From Chitinophagaceae bacterium (GTDB lineage Bacteria > Bacteroidota > Bacteroidia > Chitinophagales > Chitinophagaceae): DNA of 64,000 bases. This document shows, piece by piece, positions 43,881 through 54,801 of this stretch. The notes beneath the pieces were generated by a model. The model was not told the DNA's origin. It saw nothing but the letters and a program-made list of their open reading frames with translations, and made no database searches. The stretch covers positions 1 to 64,000 of the forward strand of contig JADKJI010000011.1 of NCBI GenBank assembly GCA_016721085.1, written 5' to 3'. The translations under genes were made by a program, and so were the position numbers. How positions within the stretch are numbered: position 1 is the first letter of the stretch; each line of letters starts with the position of its first letter.

Positions 43881-45209
43881 ATGGATCGGCGCGATTTCAT
43901 TCAACAAACCGGACTTGCAGCAGCAGGTTTAGCCTTACAAGAAGCTTTATCTTCAAATATATCTCCTGCAAAAAAAAACAGGGTTGCAATGGTAGGCACA
44001 GGCGTAAGAGGCATTGGTATGTGGGGTATTCCAGTTGTCAAGGAATTTTCAGATACCGTTGAATTTGTGGGATTATGTGATATCAATGCCGGAAGAGTAG
44101 CTACTGCAAAAAAAGCGCTTGGGGTAAACTGTACCACCTATACTGATTTTGATCAGATGATGAAGGAAACAAAACCCGACAAACTGATTGTAACTACCGT
44201 AGATGGTACGCATCATGAATTCATTATCAGAGGTATGGAATATGGGGCAGATATTATAACAGAAAAACCCATGACTATTGATGAAAAGAAATGTGAAGCC
44301 ATACTGGAAGCAGAGAAAAGGACAGGAAAAAAAATTACAGTAACCTTTAACTACAGATACGCACCCCACCGACAAAAGATCTATGAATTGTTACGGGAAG
44401 GAACCATTGGCAAATTAACATCCGTTGATTTTCACTGGTATCTGGATGTATATCATGGTGCCGATTATTTCAGAAGATGGCATCGCTTGAGAAAGAATAG
44501 CGGCAGCCTTCTTGTACATAAGGCAACTCATCATTTCGATTTACTTAACTGGTGGATTGATTCTGATCCGGAAGAAGTGGTTGCCTATGGATCTCTTGAT
44601 TTTTATGGCAAGAACAATTCTTTCCGACATACTCATTGCAGAACCTGTCCTCATAAAACATCCTGCTCTTTCTTCTGGGATATTACAAAGGATAAAAACC
44701 TGATGAATCTTTATGTGGCTAACGAATCATTTGATGGCTATATGAGAGATGGCTGTGTTTTTAAAGAGGATATTGATATATTCGACAAGATGGCTGTACA
44801 AATGAAGTACGCTAATAAGGTTCAGGTCAGCTATTCTCTAACAGCCTATTCCCCTTATGAAGGCTACCGTATTTCATTTAACGGCACAAAAGGAAAACTG
44901 GATGCCTGGATAAAAGAAAGACAGCCATGGGAAGAACCAGCAATTGATGAGATTCAGGTAACTTCCAACTTTGGAAAAAGAATTTCCTATCCCCTTTCAA
45001 ATAAGGAAGAGGGACATGGTGGTGGAGATGTAAGATTAAGAAAACAGGTTTTTACTCCGGGAGAAGATCCATTACGTCAATCGGCCGGATCAAGAGATGG
45101 TTCAATGGCATGCCTTATTGGAATTGCTGCGAGAAATAGTATCGATAGCGGGATGCCAATAAAAATTGGTTCCCTCACTTCTTTACAACCACAGACTAAC
45201 AGAATATAA
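43881..45209 (+). CDS. Gfo/Idh/MocA family oxidoreductase, Tat-type leader
   Basis: A 442-residue NAD(P)-dependent sugar oxidoreductase. It starts MDRRDFIQQTGLAAAG, a Tat-like leader; the Rossmann motif is VAMVGTGVRGIGMWG, the EKP motif ITEKPMTIDEKKCE, and NYRYAPHRQKIYELL follows. The C-terminal beta-sheet domain contains a cysteine cluster near residues 252-262 (HCRTCPHKTSCSFFWD) plus DGCVFKE, suggesting a structural metal site. Close relatives act on glycosides outside the cytoplasm; the exact substrate is open. Followed by two secreted M14 peptidase homologues on the same strand. Confidence 0.88.
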   Translation: MDRRDFIQQTGLAAAGLALQEALSSNISPAKKNRVAMVGTGVRGIGMWGIPVVKEFSDTVEFVGLCDINAGRVATAKKALGVNCTTYTDFDQMMKETKPDKLIVTTVDGTHHEFIIRGMEYGADIITEKPMTIDEKKCEAILEAEKRTGKKITVTFNYRYAPHRQKIYELLREGTIGKLTSVDFHWYLDVYHGADYFRRWHRLRKNSGSLLVHKATHHFDLLNWWIDSDPEEVVAYGSLDFYGKNNSFRHTHCRTCPHKTSCSFFWDITKDKNLMNLYVANESFDGYMRDGCVFKEDIDIFDKMAVQMKYANKVQVSYSLTAYSPYEGYRISFNGTKGKLDAWIKERQPWEEPAIDEIQVTSNFGKRISYPLSNKEEGHGGGDVRLRKQVFTPGEDPLRQSAGSRDGSMACLIGIAARNSIDSGMPIKIGSLTSLQPQTNRI

Positions 45210-45238
45210 AACTAAAATGCAGAAATAAAATAGCGATT

Positions 45239-46878
45239 ATGAGAATACGATTATTAACTCTTTTATTATGTACCACTTTTCTAAGTAGCATATTGGTTGC
45301 TCAAACAGGGTATAGTGATTATGCAAAACAAACATCCCGTTTAAAATCAATTGCCAATGCAAATGCTTCAACTACAAAATTGGTTTCTTTAGGAAAAACG
45401 AGTGGCGGAAAGGACATCTGGATGCTTACAATTGGAACTGGTGAAACATCCAGTCATCCTGCCATTGCAGTAGTAGGTGGAACAGAAGGAAGTCATATAC
45501 TGGGAACAGAACTAGCAATTGGCTTCGCAGAATCCCTTTTACAAAATAGTAATTCGGATAGCATAAAAGCGGTGTTAGCAAAAACTACTTACTATGTTTT
45601 CCCAAATATGAGTCCGGATGCTATGGAACAGTATTTCGCGGCTATTAAATACGAGCGTTTAGGGAATGCTTCAGTTACTGATGATGACAGGGATGGCAAA
45701 ACAAATGAAGATCCTTATGATGATTTAGATGGCAATGGGAAAATTACCTGGATGCGGATTGAATCGCCTGTAGGAGAATATAAAACCCATCCTGATGACC
45801 CAAGGATACTTATCAAGGCAGATATTACGAAAGGTGAAAAAGGAAAATATCTATTGCTGTCGGAAGGAATGGATAATGATAAAGATGGAGTTTTTAATGA
45901 AGATGGTGATGGAGGGGTTCAATTCAACAAGAACCTTACATATAAACACCCTTCTTTTTCACCTGGTTCCGGAGAATTTCCAGTTTCTGAAAATGAAAGC
46001 CGTGTTTTATTAGATCAGCTCTTTGAATTATTCAACATATATGCTGTAATAAGTTTTGGCACAAACAATAACCTATCATCTCCTGTTTCATACAATCCTG
46101 CAGCAGCCAATCAACGAATTGTTGCTGGCTGGCTTGAAGCAGATACAAAAGTAAGTTCACTAGTGAGTGATTTATATAATAAGACTGGTGGAGGGAAAGA
46201 TGCTCCTAAAACAACAGCGATGGGCGGAGATTTTGTTTCCTGGGGTTATTATCACTTTGCCCGTTTTAGTTTCAGTACACCAGGATGGTGGCCTCCTAAA
46301 GCTAAACCAGACACTACTAAAAAAGAAAAGGCATTCACGATTGATGACGCTTCAGCAAATTTCCTGAGGTGGTCGGCTCAGCAAGGTATCAATGACAATT
46401 ACACAGATTGGAAAGCTTATACTCATCCCGATTTCCCCAATCAAAAAGTTGAGATTGGAGGTATTGACCCTTTTGTAATGAGTAACCCACCATATAAACT
46501 TGTTGGAGACCTTGTAAAAAACATACTGATTTCCTTATTAAACTATCAGCATTTCAACCCGCAATAGATATTGTAAATGTAAAGACTGAGAAACTAGGCA
46601 ATGGACTTACAAGAATCAGTTGCAACATAATTAATACAGGTGCCCTACCCTCTCACACAAAACTGGGCGAAAGAAGTTATTGGGTTAAAAAGGTAGTGGC
46701 CAAACTGACATTGGTAAATGGTCAAACAATCATAAGTGGACAAACAAATAAGGCAATAGATACGATTGAAGGATATGGCACCAAGCAACTAACATGGGTC
46801 ATAAAAGGAAATGGCAAAGTAAAATTGGATGTTGGCAGTCCAAGCACTGGAAGCAAATCAATCGACATTAGTTTGTAA
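45239..46878 (+). pseudogene. M14-family peptidase homologue lacking zinc ligands, single frameshift
   Basis: Secreted protein (signal LLTLLLCTTFLSSILVAQ) homologous to the intact M14 carboxypeptidase directly downstream. The paralogue has DGNIHSNEIQGSE; this gene aligns without gaps as VGGTEGSHILGTE, so the His and Glu of HxxE are exchanged. The later SYHNAGG region reads SFGTNNN, losing the third ligand. It is therefore probably a non-catalytic binding protein. Asp-rich calcium-like loops (DDDRDGKTNEDPYDDLDGNG, DNDKDGVFNEDGDG) remain. The frame ends at 46567, but adding one A in the A6 run at 46516-46521 continues into KHTDFLIKLSAFQPAIDIVN, open to 46878 (about 546 residues). Confidence 0.82.
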
Positions 46879-46897
46879 ACAAAAAAAACTCAGTATA

Positions 46898-48637
46898 ATG
46901 AGTTTTACTATACGATTCATAATTATATTATTCCTTTCTGCGACTGTTATCGATACTCAATCTCAGAATGCAGATCAGATTTTCAAAGCAGCTGGAAGTC
47001 CGGCTAATCCAAAAGTAGCTATCAGTTGGAACCACTATAATGACCATGGAGGAATAACTGAAATATGTAAGAAAATAGCAGCTGCATATCCGGAGCTTGC
47101 GAAATTGGAATCTATTGGCAAGTCGTTTAAAGGACGTGAAATGTGGTGCCTGACCATTACCGATTTCAAGAAAGGTGATCCGGAGCATAAGCCTGGTATT
47201 TACATTGATGGAAATATTCATTCCAATGAAATACAAGGTTCAGAATTTGCTATGTACACTGCCTGGTACTTAACAGAAACTTTTAAAGACACAAAATTTA
47301 TTCAGGAGCTATTAGCCGATAAAGTTTTTTATATAGTACCAACTATCAATCCAGATGGAAGAGATAGTTATTTCCATGAACCTAATACCGCCAGCACACC
47401 ACGTTCAGGGGTTATTCCTATAGACAATGACCGTGATGGTATGGTAAATGAAGACGGGTATGATGATCTTGATGGAGATGGCGAAATACTCTTGATGCGC
47501 CGAAAGAGTAACAATGGTCGCTTAAGGGTTGATCCTGCTGATCCAAGAAGAATGATTCAGGTGGGTCCTGATGAGAAAGGAACTTATGAGATGCTGGGGT
47601 TGGAAGGAAAAGACAATGATGGTGATGGACAGGTAAATGAAGATGGGTACACATTTGAATACGACCCAAATCGTGATTGGGGTTGGGGATGGCAGCCAAA
47701 CTACATACAAAATGGAGCCTATAAATATCCTTTCTCATTACCCGAAAACAGGAATGTGTTGAATTTTGTAATGAAGCACCCAAATATTGCTGCAGCACAA
47801 TCTTACCACAACGCTGGAGGAATGATATTAAGAGGTCCTGGTGGACAGGAGGATGTTGGAACTTATAATTCACAGGATGTGCAGGTATACGATGCCATCG
47901 CAAAAAAGGGAGAAGAATTAATTCCAGGGTACCGTTATTTAGTTGTTCATAAAGACCTCTATTCTGCCTACGGTGGAGAATTAGATTGGTTTTATGGTGG
48001 ACGTGGTATCTATACCTATTCCAATGAATTGTGGACGCCGTATTTAATGTTCAATAAGGATGCTACCAGAGATCCTCAGGATAATGCTTCTTATCAATTC
48101 GATCGTTTTCTATTATTCAAAGATGCATTTGTGGATTGGCATGAATATAACCATCCTCAATATGGAAAAATTGAAATTGGTGGGTTCAAAAAGAATTTTG
48201 GAAGAGCACATCCTGGCTTTTTGTTAGAGAGTGATGCCCATCGAAATATGGCCTTCACCATCTACCATTGTTACCATACACCGAAATTACAAGTGGATAC
48301 TATCATTGAAAAAGATCTTGGTGATGGTCTTAAAGAAATCACCGCAGTTATCAGCAACCAGCGTATCATGCCTACCCATTCAAGCCAGGATATAAAATTC
48401 AATATAGAAAGGCCTGATTATATAAGCATAACAGGGGCAAAAGTGATTGCTGGAATGATTGTAGACAACCCTGACCTGAATATAGCCAGGGAGCAAAAAA
48501 ACAATCCCGCTACTATTGAAGTGAGTAATATTCCCGGGCTTGATGAAGTAACAGTAAGATGGATTGTTCAGGGCTCTGGAAAGTATACGATAACAGTTGA
48601 CAGCAAAAAAGGAGGGCTTTCTACAAAATCAAAATAA
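46898..48637 (+). CDS. M14 family zinc carboxypeptidase, secreted
   Basis: A 579-residue peptidase with signal IRFIIILFLSATVIDTQSQ. Zinc ligands: HxxE in DGNIHSNEIQGSEFAMY near residue 109 and His in AAAQSYHNAGGMILRG. Two Asp-rich loops (DNDRDGMVNEDGYDDLDGDG, DNDGDGQVNEDGY) resemble calcium-binding repeats. The C-terminal beta domain ends VTVRWIVQGSGKYTITVDSK. It presumably trims peptides outside the cell. The start at 46898 is chosen for the signal peptide. Twenty bases separate it from the zinc-less paralogue, so the two are probably co-expressed. A strong terminator follows. Confidence 0.9.
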   Translation: MSFTIRFIIILFLSATVIDTQSQNADQIFKAAGSPANPKVAISWNHYNDHGGITEICKKIAAAYPELAKLESIGKSFKGREMWCLTITDFKKGDPEHKPGIYIDGNIHSNEIQGSEFAMYTAWYLTETFKDTKFIQELLADKVFYIVPTINPDGRDSYFHEPNTASTPRSGVIPIDNDRDGMVNEDGYDDLDGDGEILLMRRKSNNGRLRVDPADPRRMIQVGPDEKGTYEMLGLEGKDNDGDGQVNEDGYTFEYDPNRDWGWGWQPNYIQNGAYKYPFSLPENRNVLNFVMKHPNIAAAQSYHNAGGMILRGPGGQEDVGTYNSQDVQVYDAIAKKGEELIPGYRYLVVHKDLYSAYGGELDWFYGGRGIYTYSNELWTPYLMFNKDATRDPQDNASYQFDRFLLFKDAFVDWHEYNHPQYGKIEIGGFKKNFGRAHPGFLLESDAHRNMAFTIYHCYHTPKLQVDTIIEKDLGDGLKEITAVISNQRIMPTHSSQDIKFNIERPDYISITGAKVIAGMIVDNPDLNIAREQKNNPATIEVSNIPGLDEVTVRWIVQGSGKYTITVDSKKGGLSTKSK

Positions 48638-48654
48638 AACTAATGTTATTGTTT

Positions 48655-48692
48655 AACAGGCTATTAGTTCGCTAATAGCCTGTTCTTTTTTA
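48655..48692 (+). terminator. Rho-independent terminator after the M14 peptidase
   Basis: AACAGGCTATTAG (48655-48667) pairs perfectly with CTAATAGCCTGTT around a TTCG tetraloop, followed by a T-run. Confidence 0.95.
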
Positions 48693-49186
48693 TGAAGGTC
48701 CAGTTTAATATTAGTAGAATTTCGAAGAAATCATAGAATCCCTAAACTTGTCCTAAGTCAACAAACTAACCCGAAAATTATTTTCTCTAATTTGGTCAAT
48801 TACTCTATCTTACTTGGTATAAATCAATCCTTTGCAATACTGACAGGAGAAAATGCTGTATCACTCCAAAAAGATTTTTTTCTCTACCATACCCTTCACT
48901 TATCCATTACCTCTTGAAGTGCCATCAGCCAGCTATCATTAAATAAAGATGAATCCTAATAACTCATCTCTTGTTTAATTTAACCAACTTATTAATAAAC
49001 TGCTGCAATGGAATTTTGTAACTGCTTTTTTCTATTACGATTCAATTCGGTTTCAAACGCTCTTCATCCTTATAAAGGTTCCAATAGCAGTAGGTGGAAA
49101 AACCCATTTAATGAGAATCCACTATCAGAAAACTATTCAATAATACCAGCCCACACCTGTAAAAGCTGAATAACCAAATCCTTAGT
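48693..49186. other. Intergenic region upstream of the signalling cluster, no gene seen
   Basis: About 490 bp, A/T-rich, with no open frame of protein-like character, no dispersed repeat of the families seen elsewhere and no recognised RNA. It is unusually long for this window and presumably holds the promoter of the kinase cluster. Confidence 0.4.
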
Positions 49187-51572
49187 ATGCATCGTATTTG
49201 TTTACTCATATTGATTTCCTTTATTGCACTTTCTTCTGAAGCGCAAATCAAGGTCCGGTTTACTGTAACAGAAAAAACCACTATACAACACGATAGCATT
49301 TACATTACCGGTACTTTCAGGAACTGGGACTCAGTACCTAATCCCAAATACAGATTACAGAAAACCGGCGACAGAAAATTCTCACTCGTTCTTGACTTAC
49401 CAAAAGGAGATATCAGATTCAAAGTAAACAGAGGCACATGGCTAACTGTTGAAAAGCTATATAATGCCAATGAAGTGAACGACCATTTGGCATCAATTCA
49501 AAAGGATACCAGTATCGATGTAACTGTTAATGCCTGGAGAGACGGAATCATAAATGATAAGATGGCTGCAATGCAATCTGCCATTGAAGACAGTACCAGA
49601 ATCAATATTATGGTAAGCTTATCCACTATTTATGCCTTTTATCCGGAATTTTTTAATGCAGATTCAGCAATGATGTATGCAGAAAAAGCACTGCAACTTC
49701 AGCAATCCATTATATCTAAGGAGAAAAAAACTATTGAAGCCCGTGAAAGTTCTTTTAATATCTGGATGTCGCAGGAAGTCCTGGCAACTTTATTCCGTTC
49801 AATGGGTAATTACACAAAATCGCTGGAGTTACATTTAGTAAACCTTTCACTTACAGAAAAATTAAAAGAGAAAATATACAGCGTACAATCTATAAGTAAT
49901 CTGATTCCCGACTATTTAGCAATGAAAGATTTTCAAAATGTACTTCGGTATTGCAGATTGGCTGATTCTTTATTATTACAAGTTGATAATTCTCTAAAGA
50001 ATAATAAAAGAGAGCAATGGTGGATTACAAATTATACCGGCATCGCATATTTCAATATGGATTCATTAGACAAATCTCTTCTATGTGGCAGAAAACTTCA
50101 AGGTTTAAGCACCTACTTAGGAGATCCCTTTTTCAATAGCCACTGCTCAAAGCTGCTAGCTGATATTTATTTGGCTAAAGGCATAAGGATTCAGCTTTTT
50201 ACTATTATAGAAATGTTTTTCTTTTAACACGTATACTTATGCCAGACAACTGGCAGTAAGCTCTTATGCTGGATTAGCAAAACTATTCAAGCAAGAAGGA
50301 AGGATTGATTCGGCTCTTTTTTATGCCCGACAGGCACTTATGGTTAGTCAGACCAACAAGGAAAATATTATGTCATGGGGAGAGAACAGTGACACTTATA
50401 CTGCAGAAATAAGCCCGCTTCTCGCAGAAATATATTATGCCAATCACCAGCCCGATAGCGCATATAAGTACCTTAAATTGTCGGTTACCCTAAGGGATAG
50501 TTTAAACACTACAGAAAGAGTAAGACAATTCCAGATTCTTACTTCGAATGAGGCTAATCGCAAAGATCAATTAATAAGAGAAAACAGGAGAATCGAAAGA
50601 GAATATAAGAATAAGTTAATGATCGGAATATTTACTGGTGGACTGATTGTGTTGCTTGGTCTGGCAATTTTCCTGTACAGAAATAATAAACAAAAGCAAA
50701 AAGCGAATGCCTTGCTAAACAATCAAAAAGATAGTCTCGAAAATACATTAGCAGAACTTAAGCTTACCCAGAAGCAATTAATACAGTCGGAAAAAATGGC
50801 TTCCTTAGGCGAACTTACTGCAGGTATCGCCCATGAAATACAGAACCCTTTGAACTTTGTAAATAATTTTTCGGAAGTGAATCTTGAACTGATTGAAGAA
50901 TTAAAAAGTCAAAAGTTAAAAGTTAAAAATGGTGATTCCGAAACCTTGGAGAATGAGTTGTTTGATGACATAGTACAGAATCTCGAAAAGATAAACCATC
51001 ATGGAAAGAGAGCAGATGCTATTGTAAAAGGTATGTTGCAACATTCTCGATCTGGTGGTGGACAAAAAGAACCAACAGATATAAACGCGCTTGTTGATGA
51101 ATACCTTCGCCTCTCCTACCATGGATTGCGGGCGAAAGACAAATCATTCAACGCTACTTTGAAAACAGATTTCGATGCGAACATTGGTAAGCAATCTATT
51201 GTTTCACAGGATATTGGCAGAGTAGTATTAAACCTGCTGACAAATGCTTTCTATGTAGTCAATGATAAAAAGAAGTCTACCCCAACTGGCTACGAACCGA
51301 CAGTAACAGTCATTACCCGAAAAACAGAAGGAAAGATTGTGATAAGTGTAAGTGATAATGGAAATGGAATTCCTGAAAAAGTAAAAGAGAAGATATTCCA
51401 GCCATTTTTCACAACAAAGCCAACGGGACAGGGAACAGGGCTTGGTTTATCATTAAGTTACGATATCATCAAATCGCATGGTGGAAATTTAACAGCGACC
51501 AATATCACTGATAATGAAAATCCGGAACTGGTTGCTGGAGCCAAATTCACTATTGAAATTCCGATCAATTAA
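49187..51572 (+). pseudogene. TPR sensor histidine kinase with periplasmic beta domain, two frameshifts
   Basis: Membrane sensor kinase. In order: signal peptide (LLILISFIALSSEAQ); a beta domain resembling carbohydrate-binding E-set modules (IYITGTFRNWDSVPNPKYRL); TPR-like helices; a membrane segment (LMIGIFTGGLIVLLGLAIFLY, near 50620-50680); a coiled coil; the H-box ELTAGIAHEIQNPLNFVNNF; and the HATPase core (DNGNGIPEKVKEKIFQPFFT, GTGLGLSLSYDI). The frame breaks near 50178-50190 and 50212-50226; between them KDSAFYYYRNVFL is read, then NTYTYARQLAVSSYAGLAKL. The restored length is about 795 residues. A 7-nt tandem repeat lies in the DHp loop. It has no fused receiver, so it likely signals to the two receivers downstream. 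Confidence 0.85.
50904..50930 (+). repeat. Heptanucleotide tandem repeat in the first kinase gene
   Basis: Three near-identical 7-nt units (AAAAGTC, AAAAGTT, AAAAGTT) in frame, encoding part of LKSQKLKVKN, in the loop after the first DHp helix. Unit length is not a multiple of three. Confidence 0.7.
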
Positions 51573-51581
51573 TAATTGAAT

Positions 51582-54500
51582 ATGAAAAAAATTAGAATAT
51601 TTGTGCTTCTTGCTGTAATCCTGATTACATCGGGAGTAATGGCCCAACAAGAGCAGTTCAATAAGATTATTGATAATTCAAATAATTCATTTGGTTTTAT
51701 TGGCACCTATTGGACAAGATCATCTGGGTTATATTTGGTTCACTAGCGACAACAAAGGGCTGGTGAGGTTTGATGGAAAAGAGTATATATATTTTAAATA
51801 TAACCCGGAAAACCCAAAGTCAATTCCTAGCAATATAATCTTAAGCATGCAGATAGATGCAAGAGGTATATTATGGCTTGCTTCTTTTGATAAAGGGTTA
51901 ATCAGTTTCAATCCTTCAACAAATACTTTCAAAAGTTTCAGGCATAGTAAAACAGATTCCACCAGCCTAATGAACGATACATTAAGCGCTGTATTCATTG
52001 ATCGCGATGGAGGCATTTGGATTGGATCCTATCAAGGAATTGAAAAACTAGACCCTGCTACTGGAAAATTTACACATTACCGACTTGACATCAAGCAGAA
52101 TATTCCACAACAGAACACTCCTCTTTTCCAAATTACAGAAGACAAATCAGGGAAATCTTTGGCTGGCCTTTGGTGAGCCTTTTGGAGGTAAACCCGATTT
52201 TCTGGGTGGGTTATACAAGTTTGAAAAGAAAACAGGAAAATTCACACATTATAAAGCGGATCCTAAAAATCCGACTAGTCTGCAAAATCCAAATGTAACG
52301 GCAGTCTTTGAAGATAGTAAGGGAATTTTATGGGTAGGTGCAAAAGATAATGGATTATATCAGCTTGACAGGAAAACAGGACATTTTACAAGATTCCCTT
52401 ACGATCCATCTGATCCAACTAAACTCAGTTCGCTACCTCATACCGAAGTTCCGAAAGAAGACTTTATAACTTTCATAATGGAAGATAAAAAAGGAAAATC
52501 TGGATAGGCTCCCTTTTGGGGGGCATCAACTGCTATGACCCTATTTCTAAAAAGAATACCCATTATGGATATACGGCGTTAGTCAAGGCAAATCGGCTTT
52601 TTATAAAGATACCCTGGTGGTTTTACAGACGTTGGTGCTATAGGCACTTTCTGGAGAAATGACCCAAAAAACAACAACAGTCTTAACAACAATCAGGTAG
52701 TGGATATTGTCCCTGACGAAAAAGGAAAATTATGGATTGCAACACATCATGGTGGACTTGATTATTTTGATCCGGTCACTGAAAAATTCCAGCATTATAA
52801 ACATGATAGCTCCAATCCGGGAAGTATCGGAATGGATTCCCTTCATACAGTATTTATTGAAAATGATAAATATTTGTGGGTTGGAGCAGAAGTAGGATTG
52901 ACCAGGTTAGACAGAAATACGGGGAAATTTACAACATACAGGCATAAACAAGATGATTCCAGTAGTATAAGTAGTGGCTCTGTTTTCAAATTGACTACTG
53001 ACAAAAACGGTGCTGTTTGGATTGCTACAATCTCCGGACTTGAGAAATTTGATGCTAAGACAGGAAAATTCATTCACTATCTTCCCGGGTATTCTGTGAA
53101 AGCTATTTTTAAAAGTGCCAATGGGGATTTATGGGCTGGCGCTACTCAGGGATTATTTCTTTATGATGAAACTACAGGACAATTCAAATCTTATAAGCCG
53201 GATAATCTTCCTTCAGGAATTGAAGAAATACTAAGTGTAATTGGTGACAAAGAAAACAATATTTGGATAACCACTTCCAACGCAGTTATCAGATTAAACA
53301 CAGAAACAAAAATTGCAAAAGTTTATTCAGCAGAGTATGGCATACTTTCCTCTTCATGGAATTGGTTGAATAATTATCTTTCTTCTGATGGACGAATCTT
53401 CATTGGAGGAACTAAAGGGTATTATATGATCAATCCATCAGAAATGATAGATAATACGACTCCTCCTATTCTCAATTTTTCTAAGATTAAGATCAGCAAT
53501 AAGGAGATATTTCCAGATGAGAATGGAATACTAACACAACCTATTTGGGACACAAAGCAAATCATCTTAAGTCATGAGCAGAATGCATTCACTATTGATT
53601 TCAATGCCATCGACTTTAATTCCAACGGACCCATTAAGTATTTATATCAATTAGCCGATTTTGAAAAGGACTGGCATGATATCTCTGCTGAACATTCAGC
53701 ATCCTATTATGGAGTACCACCAGGCAAATACACACTTAATGTAAAAGCCATAAATGGCGAAGGATCGATGGTTCAGAAAAGTATGGAGATTATCATTACT
53801 CCGCCTTGGTGGCAAACCTGGTGGGCTTATACAGTCTATGCCATCTTATTCATTCTTCTTGGCTGGGGTATCTACAAATACCAGAAGAATTATATCCTTA
53901 GCCGTGAAAGAAAGCGTTCACAAGAAAGAGAACTGGCACAGGCAAAGGAAATTGAAAAAGCCTATACAGAATTAAAAGCCACTCAGGCACAACTGATCCA
54001 ATCCGAAAAAATGGCTTCATTGGGTGAACTCACAGCAGGCATCGCTCATGAAATACAAAACCCATTGAATTTCGTGAATAATTTTTCGGAAGTGAATCTT
54101 GAGTTAATCGAGGAATTAAAAAGTCAAAAGTCAAAAGTTAAAAGTGAAGAGAATGATGCGATAGAAAAAGAACTGTTGGATGATATAGCACAGAATCTGG
54201 AAAAGATAAATCATCATGGGAAAAGAGCCGATGCTATTGTAAAGGGAATGCTTTTGCATAGCCGCTCCAGCACCGGTCAGAAAGAACCAACAGATATCAA
54301 TTCGCTGTCGGATGAATACCTGCGTCTCGCTTACCATGGACTAAGAGCCAAGGATAAATCATTCAACGCTACCATGAAGACCGATTATGATACTTCCATT
54401 GGAAAAATACAGGTAGTATCTCAGGATATAGGAAGAGTGATTTTGAATCTTATCACCAATGCTTTTTATGCTATCAATCTTCAGCAACCCAAAGGTGCTG

Positions 54501-54781
54501 TTGCAAGAGGTGTAGTTATTAAAGAACCTACTGTTTGGATCACAACAAAGAAATCAGAAAACAACATCCAGATAATAGTTAAGGATAACGGCCCTGGTAT
54601 TCCAAAACATGTACTGGATAAGATATTCCAACCCTTCTTCACTACAAAACCGGCAGGACAAGGCACAGGACTTGGATTAAGTCTGAGTTATGACATCATA
54701 AAAGCCCATGGAGGACAATTGGATGTTGAAACCCAAGAAGGCGAGATGACTCAGTTCATAATAACCCTTCCCATTAAATAA
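51582..54781 (+). pseudogene. Two-component regulator propeller sensor histidine kinase, about five frameshifts
   Basis: Membrane kinase with a periplasmic seven-bladed-type propeller (repeats such as GYIWFTSDNKGLVRFDGKEY, GILWLASFDKGLISFNPSTN and KLWIATHHGGLDYFDP), a Y_Y_Y domain (PPGKYTLNVKAINGEGS), a membrane segment (WWAYTVYAILFILLGWGIY) and a kinase core with H-box AGIAHEIQNPLNFVNN and HATPase motifs DNGPGIPKHVLDKIFQPFF and GTGLGLSLSYDI. ATG 51582 starts a signal peptide (FVLLAVILITSGVMAQ). The frame is disturbed near 51700, 52155, 52495, 52575 and 52610, all in the propeller; from about 52615 it is open. Restored length is about 1066 residues. The kinase core is nearly identical to that of the upstream kinase. 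Confidence 0.85.
54119..54147 (+). repeat. Heptanucleotide tandem repeat in the second kinase gene
   Basis: Four units AAAAGTC, AAAAGTC, AAAAGTT, AAAAGTG encode SQKSKVKS, at the same place in the DHp domain as the repeat in the upstream kinase. Confidence 0.75.
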
Positions 54782-54801
54782 CCTAAACAGAAATAAATTA
54801 T

